Below are positions 11,618-21,065 of a stretch of 64,000 nt of DNA, piece after piece. The DNA is taken from assembly GCA_009363875.1 (NCBI GenBank), contig CM018680.1, forward strand, positions 62,903,279 to 62,967,278, read 5' to 3'. The notes under the pieces are model-generated. The model was given only the letters and a program-made list of their open reading frames with translations, had not been told where the DNA came from and searched no databases. Made by a program: the position numbers and the translations under genes. Every line of letters begins with the position of its first letter. Within the stretch, counting starts at the first letter, position 1. The DNA comes from Mikania micrantha (Eukaryota; Streptophyta; Magnoliopsida; Asterales; Asteraceae).

Positions 11618-12219
11618 GGCAGTTTGTGATTTTAGGGCACAAATTGGGAGTTCAAAGAAAGGAAGATTTCAAAGTGAAACGGTTTGTGAGAATGCGAATG
11701 AGCGGGAGACCTTTATATACCTTCGGATTTCAGCATTTAATATATAGACACATTAAATTTGAGATCCGGATGTCAGAAAAAGGTCTTCCGATGACAGCTG
11801 GTTTCACAATTAATTTTCTCTGACTGAGGTGCTTCCGAAGAAGTGACTTTCGGAAGCAGCTTATTAGACCAAAAGTGGAGTTTATTAGACCAAAAGTGTT
11901 CAGAAGAGATGTGCTTCCGAAGTATAAAATTTATACTGTCGGAAGCACTGCTTCTGAAATGTTAGATAATTCATTAGGCAAAATGTTCTTTGGAAGACAC
12001 TTTCTTCTGAAGAGTACCTTGAGAAGCCTATGCTTCCGAAGATAATGTATCGGAAGAGTATTACTTCAGAAGGTAATTTAGCTTCTGAAGTGTGAGATCT
12101 TCCGACTAAGGAAGAAATAATGCTTCCGAAGACTTAACCTATCTTCTGCTGAGTAGTTACTCATCGGAAGATAAGTTAAGTTTATCTTCCGAAGAATTAT
12201 TTATTCCTTGTCAGTACAT
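11618..12219 (-). promoter_or_regulatory. pol-ORF3 spacer dense in CTTCCGAAG motifs
   Basis: This is 600 bp without an ORF between pol and the third ORF. From about 11830 to 12205 it is packed with CTTCCGAAG, its complement CTTCGGAAG, and the variants CTTCTGAAG and CTTCAGAAG. The variants are what deamination of the central CpG would give. The homologous spacer in element 2 (25786-26370) has the same pattern. It may hold an internal promoter or leader for ORF3, but that is inference. Confidence 0.6.
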
Positions 12220-15200
12220 TTATTCAAAGTTGATCATCCCAATGGATGTTATTAAGTACCTGAATCTTCCTTCATCAAACGCCTTTGTGAAGAGATCTGC
12301 CAAATTGTTTTCTGAATCAACTTTGACCAAATGAATCAACTTCTTTTCTGCACAATCTCTGATGAAATGGTATCTGATGTCAATGTGCTTGGTCTTGGAA
12401 TGCTTGACAGGATTATTGGTGATGGAGATTGCACTGGAATTGTCTATCTGAATAGGAGTATTGAACAGATCTACTCCATAATCCTTCATCTGATTCTGGA
12501 TCCAGATGACTTGTGCACAGCAGCTAGAAGCAGCTATATATTCAGCCTCTGCAGTAGAAGTAGAAACACATGACTGTTTCTTGCATTGCCAAGACACAAT
12601 CCTGGATCCAAGAAATTGACATCCTCCTGATGTGGATTTCTTGCTGATGTTGCAACCCCCATAATCACTGTCTGTATAAGCCATGAACTGGAAGTCTTCA
12701 TTTCTAGGATACCATAATCCTAGACTTGGTGCTCCTTTGAGGTATCTAAAGATTCTTTTTACAGCCAGCATATGAGAGACTTTGGGATTAGCCTGAAATC
12801 TTGCACACACACAAGTTGCAAACATGATATCTGGCCTGCTTGCTGTGAGATACATCAAAGAGCCTATCATTGCTCTGTACTGGTGCTGATCAACATCCTC
12901 CCCCTCAAGATCAGGGCTAAGTGATGTTGTTTTGGACATAGGAGTTCCCAGAGCTTTGCAATCAGAAAGCTTGAATCTTTCAAGAATGTCCTTGACATAT
13001 TTTGATTGACTAATGAAAATCCCTGTAGGAGTTTGTTTCACTTGTAATCCAAGAAAGAAGGTGAGTTCTCCCATTGAACTCATCTCAAATTTGGATTTCA
13101 TTAGTGATTCAAACTCCTTGCAGAGAGATTCATTAGTAGAACCAAAGATAATGTCATCAACATAGATTTGAACTAGCATGATATGTTGATTAGACTTCTT
13201 GAAAAAGAGAGTTTTATCAATTGTTCCTCTCTTGAATTTGTTTGCCAACAGAAAAGAAGATAAAGTTTCATACCATTTTCTGGGAGCTTGATGCAACCCA
13301 TAAAGAGCCTTATCAAGCTTACAGACATGATCAGGAAACTTTGGATCTTCAAATCCTGGAGGTTGGCACACATATACTTCTTCATCAATTTTTCCATAAA
13401 GAAAGGCACTTTTAACATCCATCTGAAACACTTTGAAATCTTTTGCAGCTGCAAATGCCAAAAATATTCTAATAGCTTCAATTCTGGCAACAGGTGCAAA
13501 GACTTCATCATAGTCAATGCCTTCCTCTTGAGTGTATCCCTGAACAACCAATCTTGCTTTGTTCTTGATGACAACACCTTTGTCATCTTTCTTGTTTCTG
13601 AACACCCATTTGGTTCCAATGGCATACTTTCCTTTAGGCAAAGGGCAAGTTTTCCAAACTCCTTGTCTTTGAAACTGAAGAAGCTCTTCTTGCATAGCTT
13701 CTACCCAACTGTTATCTTTTAAAGCCTCTGCAACCTTCTTAGGCTCTATTTGGGATAGAAAGCAAGAAAACAAGCAAACATTTGCTTCATGTATAGAGCT
13801 TCTAGTTCTGACACCTTCTTCTACATTGCCAATGATGTTTTCAACTGGATGAGTGTTGTGAATTCGAGTCCTTGGAATCACATCCAGTTGAGAAGATTCA
13901 TCCACGTTGAGTGACTCAAGGTTAGGAAGAACCACCTCAAGCTGGATTTCTGGCAGATCATGTGGATTCAAAGTTTGGACTGTTGTGGGTTGGTTTTCTC
14001 TGGGAGTAGTGGTTTCCAGAGAATTTTCCTCTGCTGAAGGACTTCCTACTTCTTCTTGATGTTGTGAATTAGAAGCAGCTTCAATTGAAGGACCTGCCTG
14101 AGATGTGTTGATTGTCTCAGACTGTGACACATCATTTTGTGTTGAAGTGGATTCTGCCAAGTTTTGTCTTGAAGCTATTGGCAGTTCAACACGAAAGTCA
14201 TCTTCTCTTGAGCCTTTGGAGGTGTCTGTGGTAGCTGACTGTGAAACTGGAACATACTCTTTCACCAGATTAAATGCAGATGTAAAACTATCAAGATCAA
14301 ACAACCAATCAGGGCCGGTTCCAGGTTTATTGAGAGTATGTTCATTGAACTGAACATTTGCAGACTCTTCAATAACTCTGGATGCTTTGATGTATACTCT
14401 ATACGCTTTAGCATTTGAAGAGTACCCAACAAAGTAGCCCTCTGCTGATTTCTCAGCAAACTTGGCTAAGTAATCTTTAGTATTCAAGATGGTGCATTGA
14501 CATCCAAATGGTTTGAGAAATCCAATGAATGGCTTTCTCTTATGCCAAATTTCATAAGGAGTCATGCCATGTGACTTAACTACCAATATTCTATTTTGGA
14601 CATAACAGGCAGTGTTGACTGCTTCTGCCCAAAAAGTTATTGGAAGTTTGGCATCAGACAACATGGTTCTTGCAGCCTCAATTAGTGTCCTATTCCTTCT
14701 CTCAGCGACACCATTTTGTTGTGGAGTTCTAGGAGCACTAAATTGTCTTGTGATACCTTTAGATTCACAAAAAGAATTTAAAACATGATTCTTGAATTCT
14801 GTTCCTTGATCTGACCTGATTATTTTTACATGATGGTCACTTTCATTCTCCACCCTGAGTATAAATGACTTTAGGATTTCGGCAGTTTCATCCTTGGTAT
14901 TTAAGAAAAACACCCAGGTATACCGAGAGAAATCATCAGTAACCACCAAGCAGTATGATTTTCTACCAAGACTTTTAACACTTGTGGGACCAAACAAGTC
15001 CATATGTAGTAAATGAAGGACTGTGGTAATTGAATTTATCTCTTTGGCATAATGAGATGACTTGTGCTGCTTACCCTTTAAGCATGCAACACATTTATCA
15101 ACACATATGAATTCTTTTGTTGGTAAACCAGTTACTAAATTATTTTTGACCAGTTTATTCATATTTTTGAGGTTTACATGACAAAGTCTTCTATGCCAAA

Positions 15201-15660
15201 GTGATGATTCATCAAGTGAAGCTTTTGAGACAAAGCAGCTTATATTACTAAGAGGTGCAGCTGTGCTCATATCTAGCATATACATGTTATTTCTTCTTGG
15301 AGCTCTGAGTAGAATTTGATCATTTGGTATCACAAATCCTGGTTTCAGGACAATGCATTCATGCTCAGTAAACAACATGTTATGCTTTTGATCACACACC
15401 TGTGATACACTTAGTAAATTGTAGTTAAGTTCTTTTACAAAATGTACATTCTCAAAGCTTACCTTACCATTTGTGATTGTGCCTCTACCTGTTATGTAAC
15501 CTCCTACTGGATCACTTCCAAAAGCAACAGACCCGCCAAAGAATGGTTCATATTTGTGCAAGAGGGTCTTGTTGCCTGTCATGTGCCTGGAGCAGCCACT
15601 GTCAACTATCCACAAGTTGCCTTTTGATTCCTGCTGTCCCTGCACATGACCAGAAGTGAG
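12220..15660 (-). CDS. pol: Sirevirus pol: protease, integrase, reverse transcriptase, RNase H
   Basis: This is the polyprotein that cuts itself, copies the element RNA into cDNA and inserts it. Domains in copia order: protease active site VDSGCSRHMTG near the N-terminus; integrase zinc finger (WHRRLCHVN ... CVDKCVAC); integrase catalytic Asp in HMDLFGP, Asp in RSDQGTEF and Glu in GVAERRNRTL; RT from GTKWVFRNKKDDKG with the active site YVDDIIFGST near residue 827; RNase H with AYTDSDYGGC and STAEAEYIAAS. The frame is open to the TAA at 12220. There is no good ATG: the frame simply continues from gag after its TAA (15661-15663), so pol is probably made as a gag-pol fusion by readthrough, or gag and pol were one ORF before a nonsense mutation. 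All catalytic residues I looked for are present. Confidence 0.92.
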   Translation of the reverse strand, partial: LTSGHVQGQQESKGNLWIVDSGCSRHMTGNKTLLHKYEPFFGGSVAFGSDPVGGYITGRGTITNGKVSFENVHFVKELNYNLLSVSQVCDQKHNMLFTEHECIVLKPGFVIPNDQILLRAPRRNNMYMLDMSTAAPLSNISCFVSKASLDESSLWHRRLCHVNLKNMNKLVKNNLVTGLPTKEFICVDKCVACLKGKQHKSSHYAKEINSITTVLHLLHMDLFGPTSVKSLGRKSYCLVVTDDFSRYTWVFFLNTKDETAEILKSFILRVENESDHHVKIIRSDQGTEFKNHVLNSFCESKGITRQFSAPRTPQQNGVAERRNRTLIEAARTMLSDAKLPITFWAEAVNTACYVQNRILVVKSHGMTPYEIWHKRKPFIGFLKPFGCQCTILNTKDYLAKFAEKSAEGYFVGYSSNAKAYRVYIKASRVIEESANVQFNEHTLNKPGTGPDWLFDLDSFTSAFNLVKEYVPVSQSATTDTSKGSREDDFRVELPIASRQNLAESTSTQNDVSQSETINTSQAGPSIEAASNSQHQEEVGSPSAEENSLETTTPRENQPTTVQTLNPHDLPEIQLEVVLPNLESLNVDESSQLDVIPRTRIHNTHPVENIIGNVEEGVRTRSSIHEANVCLFSCFLSQIEPKKVAEALKDNSWVEAMQEELLQFQRQGVWKTCPLPKGKYAIGTKWVFRNKKDDKGVVIKNKARLVVQGYTQEEGIDYDEVFAPVARIEAIRIFLAFAAAKDFKVFQMDVKSAFLYGKIDEEVYVCQPPGFEDPKFPDHVCKLDKALYGLHQAPRKWYETLSSFLLANKFKRGTIDKTLFFKKSNQHIMLVQIYVDDIIFGSTNESLCKEFESLMKSKFEMSSMGELTFFLGLQVKQTPTGIFISQSKYVKDILERFKLSDCKALGTPMSKTTSLSPDLEGEDVDQHQYRAMIGSLMYLTASRPDIMFATCVCARFQANPKVSHMLAVKRIFRYLKGAPSLGLWYPRNEDFQFMAYTDSDYGGCNISKKSTSGGCQFLGSRIVSWQCKKQSCVSTSTAEAEYIAASSCCAQVIWIQNQMKDYGVDLFNTPIQIDNSSAISITNNPVKHSKTKHIDIRYHFIRDCAEKKLIHLVKVDSENNLADLFTKAFDEGRFRYLITSIGMINFE

Positions 15661-18384
15661 TTAGTTTCTGATGGGAACCCAAGCCCATGTGGTCTTGGGT
15701 TTACCATTTGCATCATTGTAAGTAAATTTCTTTGACATCATCCTAGGTGGGACAGATGATGTGGCTGCTTCTGATGTGGGTGATGGCTTATCAGTTGATT
15801 CCTTCTTCTTCCATGCTTGTTTTGTCTTTTGAGTTGTCGGAAGACTTTGTTTCTTTTGATAGTCATCGGAAGCTACTTTTCCTTTTCTATCGGAAGCTTC
15901 CCTTTTCTTTGCTTCCGATGCTCTTCTTCCGAAGAAAGATGATTTCTTTTGTTTGTTGAAAGCATTCCTTTGATGAGCTTCCGAGGTTCCTTTTCTTTCG
16001 GAAGCTTCCTTTTTCTTTGCTTCAAAAGCATTCTTTTCGGAAGCCTTTTTGTTTTGTTTCTTCCTGTTATTGGATGTACTTGCTTCCGATACCTTCTTGA
16101 CTGGATTTCTTCTCTGTTCTTCCGAGGAAGTAGATGACTTACTCCAACTATTCTTTCTTCCTATTCCCTGTGATTTTGAGGAAATTCTGCTTCTTGGATT
16201 ATAGAAGCAATCAGCAGCAAAATGATTCTTTTCACCGCACATCAGACATATAATTTGATTGTTTGGAGAGTTTGGCTTCTTATTCCCTTTAACGAAGTCT
16301 GAGCTTTGATCCTCATAGAGTGATGATTTTGATGTTCCAACATACTTGTTAGTCTTAGACTTTGCCTGTTTCCCTGGAGAATTGATCTTTCTCTCCATTG
16401 ATCTACCTCTTTTTGACTTGTCAGACGGGCAAGTCACATACTCATCTGAGGAGATATTTTCTGTGGTCTTAGCTTTGATAAAAACTGTTGAATGTTTCTT
16501 AGTTTTCTTATTTTGTTTCTTAATTTTCAAAGCTTGTTTTTCTTTTACTGGTTTAATAGAAATATCATCCTCATCTGAGCATGTTGAGGTACTTGGATTA
16601 GAAAGATTATCCGTTTGAACCACCTTGTGTATATCCAATACCTCATTATACACAAGATCAACTAGTGGTTTACACCTAACATCTGCTATGGAAGTATAAG
16701 CAGATGGAGGTTCTACTTTGTTATATCCCAAACCAGCCCTATGTTTATTTACCAATTCAGTTGTGCTGCTCATCCTGAAAAGTTTTTCATATTTTTCACC
16801 TTGGCTTAGAAATTTGTCTCTGTAAGACTCAGCCAATACAAGTTCAGTCTTGGCAGTGGTTAGTCTTTCTAAAAGATTTTTAATCTGACACTGTTTATTA
16901 GTGTCTTCATGTTTTAAACTTGAAATAGTTTTCTCCATTTCATCAATCTTTTCTTTGTAATTTCTTTCAACCTCAAAGAAATTTGCCTTGACAACTTGTA
17001 AAGACTCAAGCTCATTACAGAGTTGAGAATTTATCTTTTTATAAATAGTTAATGTTTCTGAGCATTCAGGTGAGCACATTTTATTATTTACCTTGTTTGA
17101 GGAGGATGAATCATCTGCCATCAAAGCACTGTTGGAAATGGAGGCATCTTCTGCTTGAAAACTCCAGTCTGAGAAATCATGATGCTCAGCAATATTTGCA
17201 TTGAAGGTTTGATTTGTTGCTTGCTGGTTAATTTGACTCTCTCCTGTTGCTGGCTGATTCCTTGGTGCTTTGCATTCTCTTGCAAAGTGACCAAGCTGCT
17301 GACAGTTGTAGCATCTGATTTTGGATTTATCCAGTCCAAAACCTGTTTTCATGTTATGTTTCTTGAACTGCCTCCCTGTTCTCTGATAAAATTTCTTTGC
17401 TCTGAAAGAAATCATGGCCATCTGATAATTTATGTCCATTTCTTCTAAATCATCAGCAGGGATTCCTTCCAGATCTTCTTGACATAACTGAAAGTAGTTT
17501 GTTTCTTCAGTTACTAAAGCTCCTTGCCCAGACGTTGGTAGTGAAGTTGGGTTTGAGAGATGATTTGGGAGTGAGTTTGATGAAGTTAAGGTTTCAGGAA
17601 GTGTGACATTGGGTATGGATGTAGGATGGTAGATGGGTTGGAAACTTTGATATGGAGAATTGTTGATGGGTGCATGAAGAGCAGCTGAACCTGATGGTGA
17701 ATGGAAGGCTTTAGATTCTTGGACATCCAGTTCCATCTGATAGGCACTGAGAATACCGAACAACTCTCCCAGAGTTAGAGTCTTCAGATTTTCTGTTCTT
17801 CTGATTGTTACCGAATAAATGTTCCATGCCTTTGGAAGAGATCTCAGAAATTTTCTGAGCACGTCTTGATTATCCAGAGTTACACCTGCAGATGCCAAAT
17901 CATTCACAAGTTGGACATACCTTAGGTACTGTGAAGACATATTTTCATTGTTCTGTTGACAAAAGTTCTCAAACTTTTGTTTCAGCATATCCTTCTTGTT
18001 CTCTTTGACATCATCTGAACCTTCATACATCTGCTTCAAGGAGTTCCACAGTTCTTGAGCAGATTTGCATTTCTTGAATGCATGTATAATAGAGTTAGGT
18101 ATTGACATTTGAATGAGCCAGAGAGCTTTAGAGTCAACTTCCATCTTCTTGTAATCTTCGTCTGAATACATAGATGGATCTTTTGGTACTGCAGGTCCTC
18201 CAGCTCCCGCCGCAGCAATTGTGGGAACGTAAGGACCTTCAAGAATAGATTTCCAAAGCTTGAAGTCTTGATTCCTGATGAATCCTTCCATTCTGACTTT
18301 CCAGGTGTCAAAATCTTCAGGTGTAAACATTGGTGGCTTGTTGAGAGTGCCATTTTCTGTATCATGTTTGTTTAGAGCAGCCAT
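15661..18384 (-). CDS. gag: Sirevirus gag (907 aa)
   Basis: This is the structural protein that packages element RNA into virus-like particles. It starts at ATG 18384 (MAALNKHDTENG), just inside the 5' LTR and PBS. It has the UBN2-type copia gag core, residues about 85-240 (LWNSLKQMYEGSDD ... LRKFLRSLPKAW), then a CCHC knuckle CYNCQQLGHFAREC near residue 357, a coiled coil around 470-550, and a second knuckle CLMCGEKNHFAADC near residue 710. The C-terminal 150 residues are a low-complexity K/S/E/A stretch with repeated ASE, SEA and SER tripeptides. These are encoded by the same GCTTCCGAAG-type motif that fills the LTR and the pol-ORF3 spacer. The ORF ends at TAA in frame with pol. The large size with two knuckles fits the Sirevirus type. 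Confidence 0.92.
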   Translation of the reverse strand: MAALNKHDTENGTLNKPPMFTPEDFDTWKVRMEGFIRNQDFKLWKSILEGPYVPTIAAAGAGGPAVPKDPSMYSDEDYKKMEVDSKALWLIQMSIPNSIIHAFKKCKSAQELWNSLKQMYEGSDDVKENKKDMLKQKFENFCQQNNENMSSQYLRYVQLVNDLASAGVTLDNQDVLRKFLRSLPKAWNIYSVTIRRTENLKTLTLGELFGILSAYQMELDVQESKAFHSPSGSAALHAPINNSPYQSFQPIYHPTSIPNVTLPETLTSSNSLPNHLSNPTSLPTSGQGALVTEETNYFQLCQEDLEGIPADDLEEMDINYQMAMISFRAKKFYQRTGRQFKKHNMKTGFGLDKSKIRCYNCQQLGHFARECKAPRNQPATGESQINQQATNQTFNANIAEHHDFSDWSFQAEDASISNSALMADDSSSSNKVNNKMCSPECSETLTIYKKINSQLCNELESLQVVKANFFEVERNYKEKIDEMEKTISSLKHEDTNKQCQIKNLLERLTTAKTELVLAESYRDKFLSQGEKYEKLFRMSSTTELVNKHRAGLGYNKVEPPSAYTSIADVRCKPLVDLVYNEVLDIHKVVQTDNLSNPSTSTCSDEDDISIKPVKEKQALKIKKQNKKTKKHSTVFIKAKTTENISSDEYVTCPSDKSKRGRSMERKINSPGKQAKSKTNKYVGTSKSSLYEDQSSDFVKGNKKPNSPNNQIICLMCGEKNHFAADCFYNPRSRISSKSQGIGRKNSWSKSSTSSEEQRRNPVKKVSEASTSNNRKKQNKKASEKNAFEAKKKEASERKGTSEAHQRNAFNKQKKSSFFGRRASEAKKREASDRKGKVASDDYQKKQSLPTTQKTKQAWKKKESTDKPSPTSEAATSSVPPRMMSKKFTYNDANGKPKTTWAWVPIRN

Positions 18385-18486
18385 CTTAGACAGACACAGA
18401 AAATATGAGTGTTAAGACGATGAGATTTTATAAGAAATAGAACTGGTAACTTGATGATAATTAGTCAGTCAAGTTCAAGAGCCAAA

Positions 18487-18498
18487 GCTCTGATACCA
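18487..18498 (-). other. Primer binding site of element 1 (tRNA-iMet)
   Basis: The minus strand reads TGGTATCAGAGC two bases after the end of the 5' LTR. This is the standard plant initiator tRNA-Met primer site, and it fixes the element's orientation. Confidence 0.92.
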
Positions 18499-18500
18499 CT

Positions 18501-19331
18501 TGTAGGATCGGGTTGTTAAGTCTAAACAACACTTCACAAGTATTTCTTACTTAACTCTAACAGACGCGGAATGTTCTGTTAGAATGATCTCACAATTACA
18601 CTCAAAATGACACAGTAATAATCTTTGAACAATAATAAGAACACAAGAATAATTCAAGCTCAAGGATATATTTCTCTCAAAGTGGAAGTATACAAGCAAG
18701 CACACTTCAAGCAACCATACATTGGGAGGTTATATAGCCGAGGCTACAACCGTATACACTTAGGAATACAAGTTGGGTATACTAGACAAGTACATAAAGT
18801 AAAGCTTATTCTAGTATGTTGAGTGTCTCAACAGGCTAAGACACTCTTTCATAATCATTACATTAATAGTCATTGACTTTACAAAAGACTACTAAATACA
18901 AAAGACATTTAATGTTATTGATCTTCAAGGCTTCAGATGATCTTTTGCATTTAATGTAGCATGGGAGAGGTAAGGTGCTTTATCTGACTCATTACATGTT
19001 GTCTCTATCTTTACTCAGACCAACATGTCTTGTGTCAGTACCTTTTGTACCATAAGAGTAATCTGCTACAGTCTTTGTCAGAGGATAAACCTCGGAAGTC
19101 TTTGTCTTCAGTGCATAAGAGGATTCCTCGAAAGTCTTTGTCTTCAGTGCATAAGAGGATTCCTCGGAAGCAGTTGTCTTGTATAACCTTCGGCAGGAAC
19201 CAGTTATCCTTCGGAAGCAATGCTGCTTCCGAAGAATCACTTCTTCCTTCCGAAGGTGTTTATTCAAAGAGGCTCCTATACTTGGACAAAACAAGAAGTT
19301 TGGTGAGCATCAGCCTTTATTAGTCTTTACA
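18501..19331 (-). repeat. 5' LTR of Sirevirus element 1 (831 bp)
   Basis: Same length as the 3' LTR. The differences I saw are a T/C at the CAGAYGCGG site, TCTTAACAGG versus TCTCAACAGG, and CTCGGAAG versus CTCGAAAG in one motif copy. It is followed by the target duplication GTGCA at 19332-19336. Confidence 0.95.
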
Positions 19332-19336
19332 GTGCA

Positions 19337-20721
19337 GATCAAGAAATTAAACTAAATCATGAAAATAAATAATAACATCATAGGTTCAGAAAAAACTAAA
19401 GGATCCTAAAAAGTATAATTTGATATGAACTATTGCAAATTTCATGTGAATATCATCTGCACTCTCCTATAAAGTTTTCAAATGTAATCTTAACAGAAAT
19501 AGCATTCCCAAAATTATTTTGTAACTATTAATGCAAACTTGAGATCATAAATTCAAGGAGGGTGTCAATATGTTATTGTGAATGATTAGAATCATTAGAA
19601 AGCCATTGCAAAATAAACAAAAAGATCTTAAAAGCTATTGTAGTAAAATTTCAATATGAACTATTGCGAGTTTAAGTGAATAATATCTTGAAATAAGATT
19701 TTAAGTGAAGAAAATTTTCCAGAAACATTTTTATATGCATATTGTAAATGTAAGATCATAAATTCAAGAGGAAAGATTGTCAATACATGTTTTAGGAATT
19801 GAAAACATGCATTTAAATAAGTGAATTTCACCAAGAACATACTTAGGCATTTAAGCAAATAGTTGGTGTGCATGATTGTATCTTAAAAATGATAGTCATT
19901 TAGCCCAATGAATTCCACATTTTATATTGCAATTGTTAATCGATAAACTGTTGTTGTAGAAATCACAATCAACAACCAAAACACAACCACACGTATGACA
20001 TGCCTATTCGTTGAAATCACAATCAGCAGCCAAAGAGACGATTTTGATTCCAAGAAACAAGTTGTCAACGTCAAACCTTTGATTTCACCACTGAAATCTT
20101 GTTATCGTGGTATGAATCTAAACTTGGGATATGTTTCGTCTCTGAAATCTTGTTATCATCATTTGACTCTAAAGATTGGAAGACGCGATTGAAAGAAGGA
20201 GAAGCAGATTGAAGATTGGGGTTTCTGATTCAGTGTCATAGACCTCTGGATCCGCGTGTTTGTTTTAGGCCGGATTTAGATCCGCGTGTTTTTTTTTGGT
20301 CTATTCGGGCATTGCTTAGTAACGAAAGAAATTTAAGGTTAACTGGTGTGTTGACATGTGGCAAATTAGCCATGTGGATAGGCTAGTTAAGAGACATGTG
20401 GCAATTTAACCATGTGGACACTCTAGTTAAAGGCCAAGTGGCATAAAGGAGTAAATTTTGTTGCCACATGGCAACTTTTAGTCTCTCTTAGTACACGTGG
20501 CAATTCTATGTTGCACTCTTATTTTCACACTTAAAAACACACGCGGGTCTAGAGTTAAACGCGGGTTATGCCCATTATGTGGTCCGACCCATTAAACACT
20601 AAACAAACCCTAATGTGTAATCTGCCGTTTCCATTCTCTCAGCCCCTGGTTCCTTCCGCCTCCCAATTTTCTACACCATTGCATTCTCTCAAGCCTATAA
20701 TCAAAGATCACCCATATAGAA
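19337..20721. other. Insertion-site DNA without a clear gene
   Basis: AT-rich, with diverged internal repeats (19430-19480 resembles 19645-19690). Between about 20340 and 20515 there are several copies of ACATGTGGCA or its complement in both orientations, spaced 25-45 bp apart. These could be protein-binding sites or the remains of a transposon end. No ORF looks real. Confidence 0.4.
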
Positions 20722-21065
20722 ATGAAAGAACGCAAGGAAAAAGTGATTGAAACCCTATTTATAGGAAGACACTATGCACACAAGTTGCGGAACTTTCTTC
20801 ATCTGAAACTTAAAGTTGATGGGTCGGTTCTTCTTAAAGATTTGTTGATGGAGATAGTGGGATCTTTCTTTCGTGGTCTTTTGATGCTAAATCCTTCTGA
20901 TTCCGGCAATATACGTGGGGATCCGACGAGTCTCCATGTTGTTTTCGCTTCTCCTGTTGACCGGACGCCGGTAGTTGGTGCCGGAAAAAAAAACCGATGT
21001 CAGCTGTGAAAGAGCGAAGAAGGTGTGACAAATTTCAGGAGAAAGTACGAAAGAATCAGACCTAA
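20722..21065 (+). pseudogene. Fragment resembling exon 1 of a group III WRKY transcription factor
   Basis: The ORF from ATG 20722 reads KVIETLFIGRHYAHKLRNFL and then LLMEIVGSFFRGLLMLN. That is the N-terminal helical pattern of group III WRKY proteins (the WRKY41/53/70 type: a leucine-rich xxL-G(R/H)xxxxxL segment, then a helix with a conserved F and L). The frame closes at 21009. One frame over, after a run of As near 20990, the reading VKERRRCDKFQEK resembles the VKDRRGCYKRRK segment that precedes the WRKY domain. The WRKYGQK domain itself is absent. This looks like exon 1 of a WRKY gene, frameshifted, stranded among transposons and perhaps captured by a Helitron. The assignment comes from pattern recognition only. 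Confidence 0.5.

Larger units (their letters stand above)
7279..19331 (-). mobile_element. Sirevirus-like Ty1-copia retrotransposon, element 1
   Basis: This is a complete 12.05 kb element on the minus strand. Both LTRs are 831 bp, and the 5 bp target duplication GTGCA lies at 7274-7278 and 19332-19336. In transcript order it has the 5' LTR (18501-19331), a PBS matching initiator tRNA-Met, gag (with two CCHC knuckles), pol in copia order (protease, integrase, RT, RNase H), a 0.6 kb spacer, a third ORF of about 1150 codons, a PPT and the 3' LTR (7279-8109). The large gag, the length and the extra ORF after pol are typical of Sireviruses (the SIRE1/Maximus lineage). I could see only about three differences between the LTRs, so insertion is recent. 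The third ORF has a stop codon, and gag and pol are separated by one stop. Confidence 0.93.

Noticed and set aside
11820..12210. CTTCCGAAG motifs as heat-shock elements
   Set aside because: A heat-shock element needs TTC and GAA two bases apart (nTTCnnGAAn). Here the spacing is one base, so the match fails.
12331..14353. Plus-strand ORFs of 80-144 residues across Sirevirus pol
   Set aside because: They are antisense shadows of an intact pol frame, and the same shadows recur on the opposite strand over pol of element 2.
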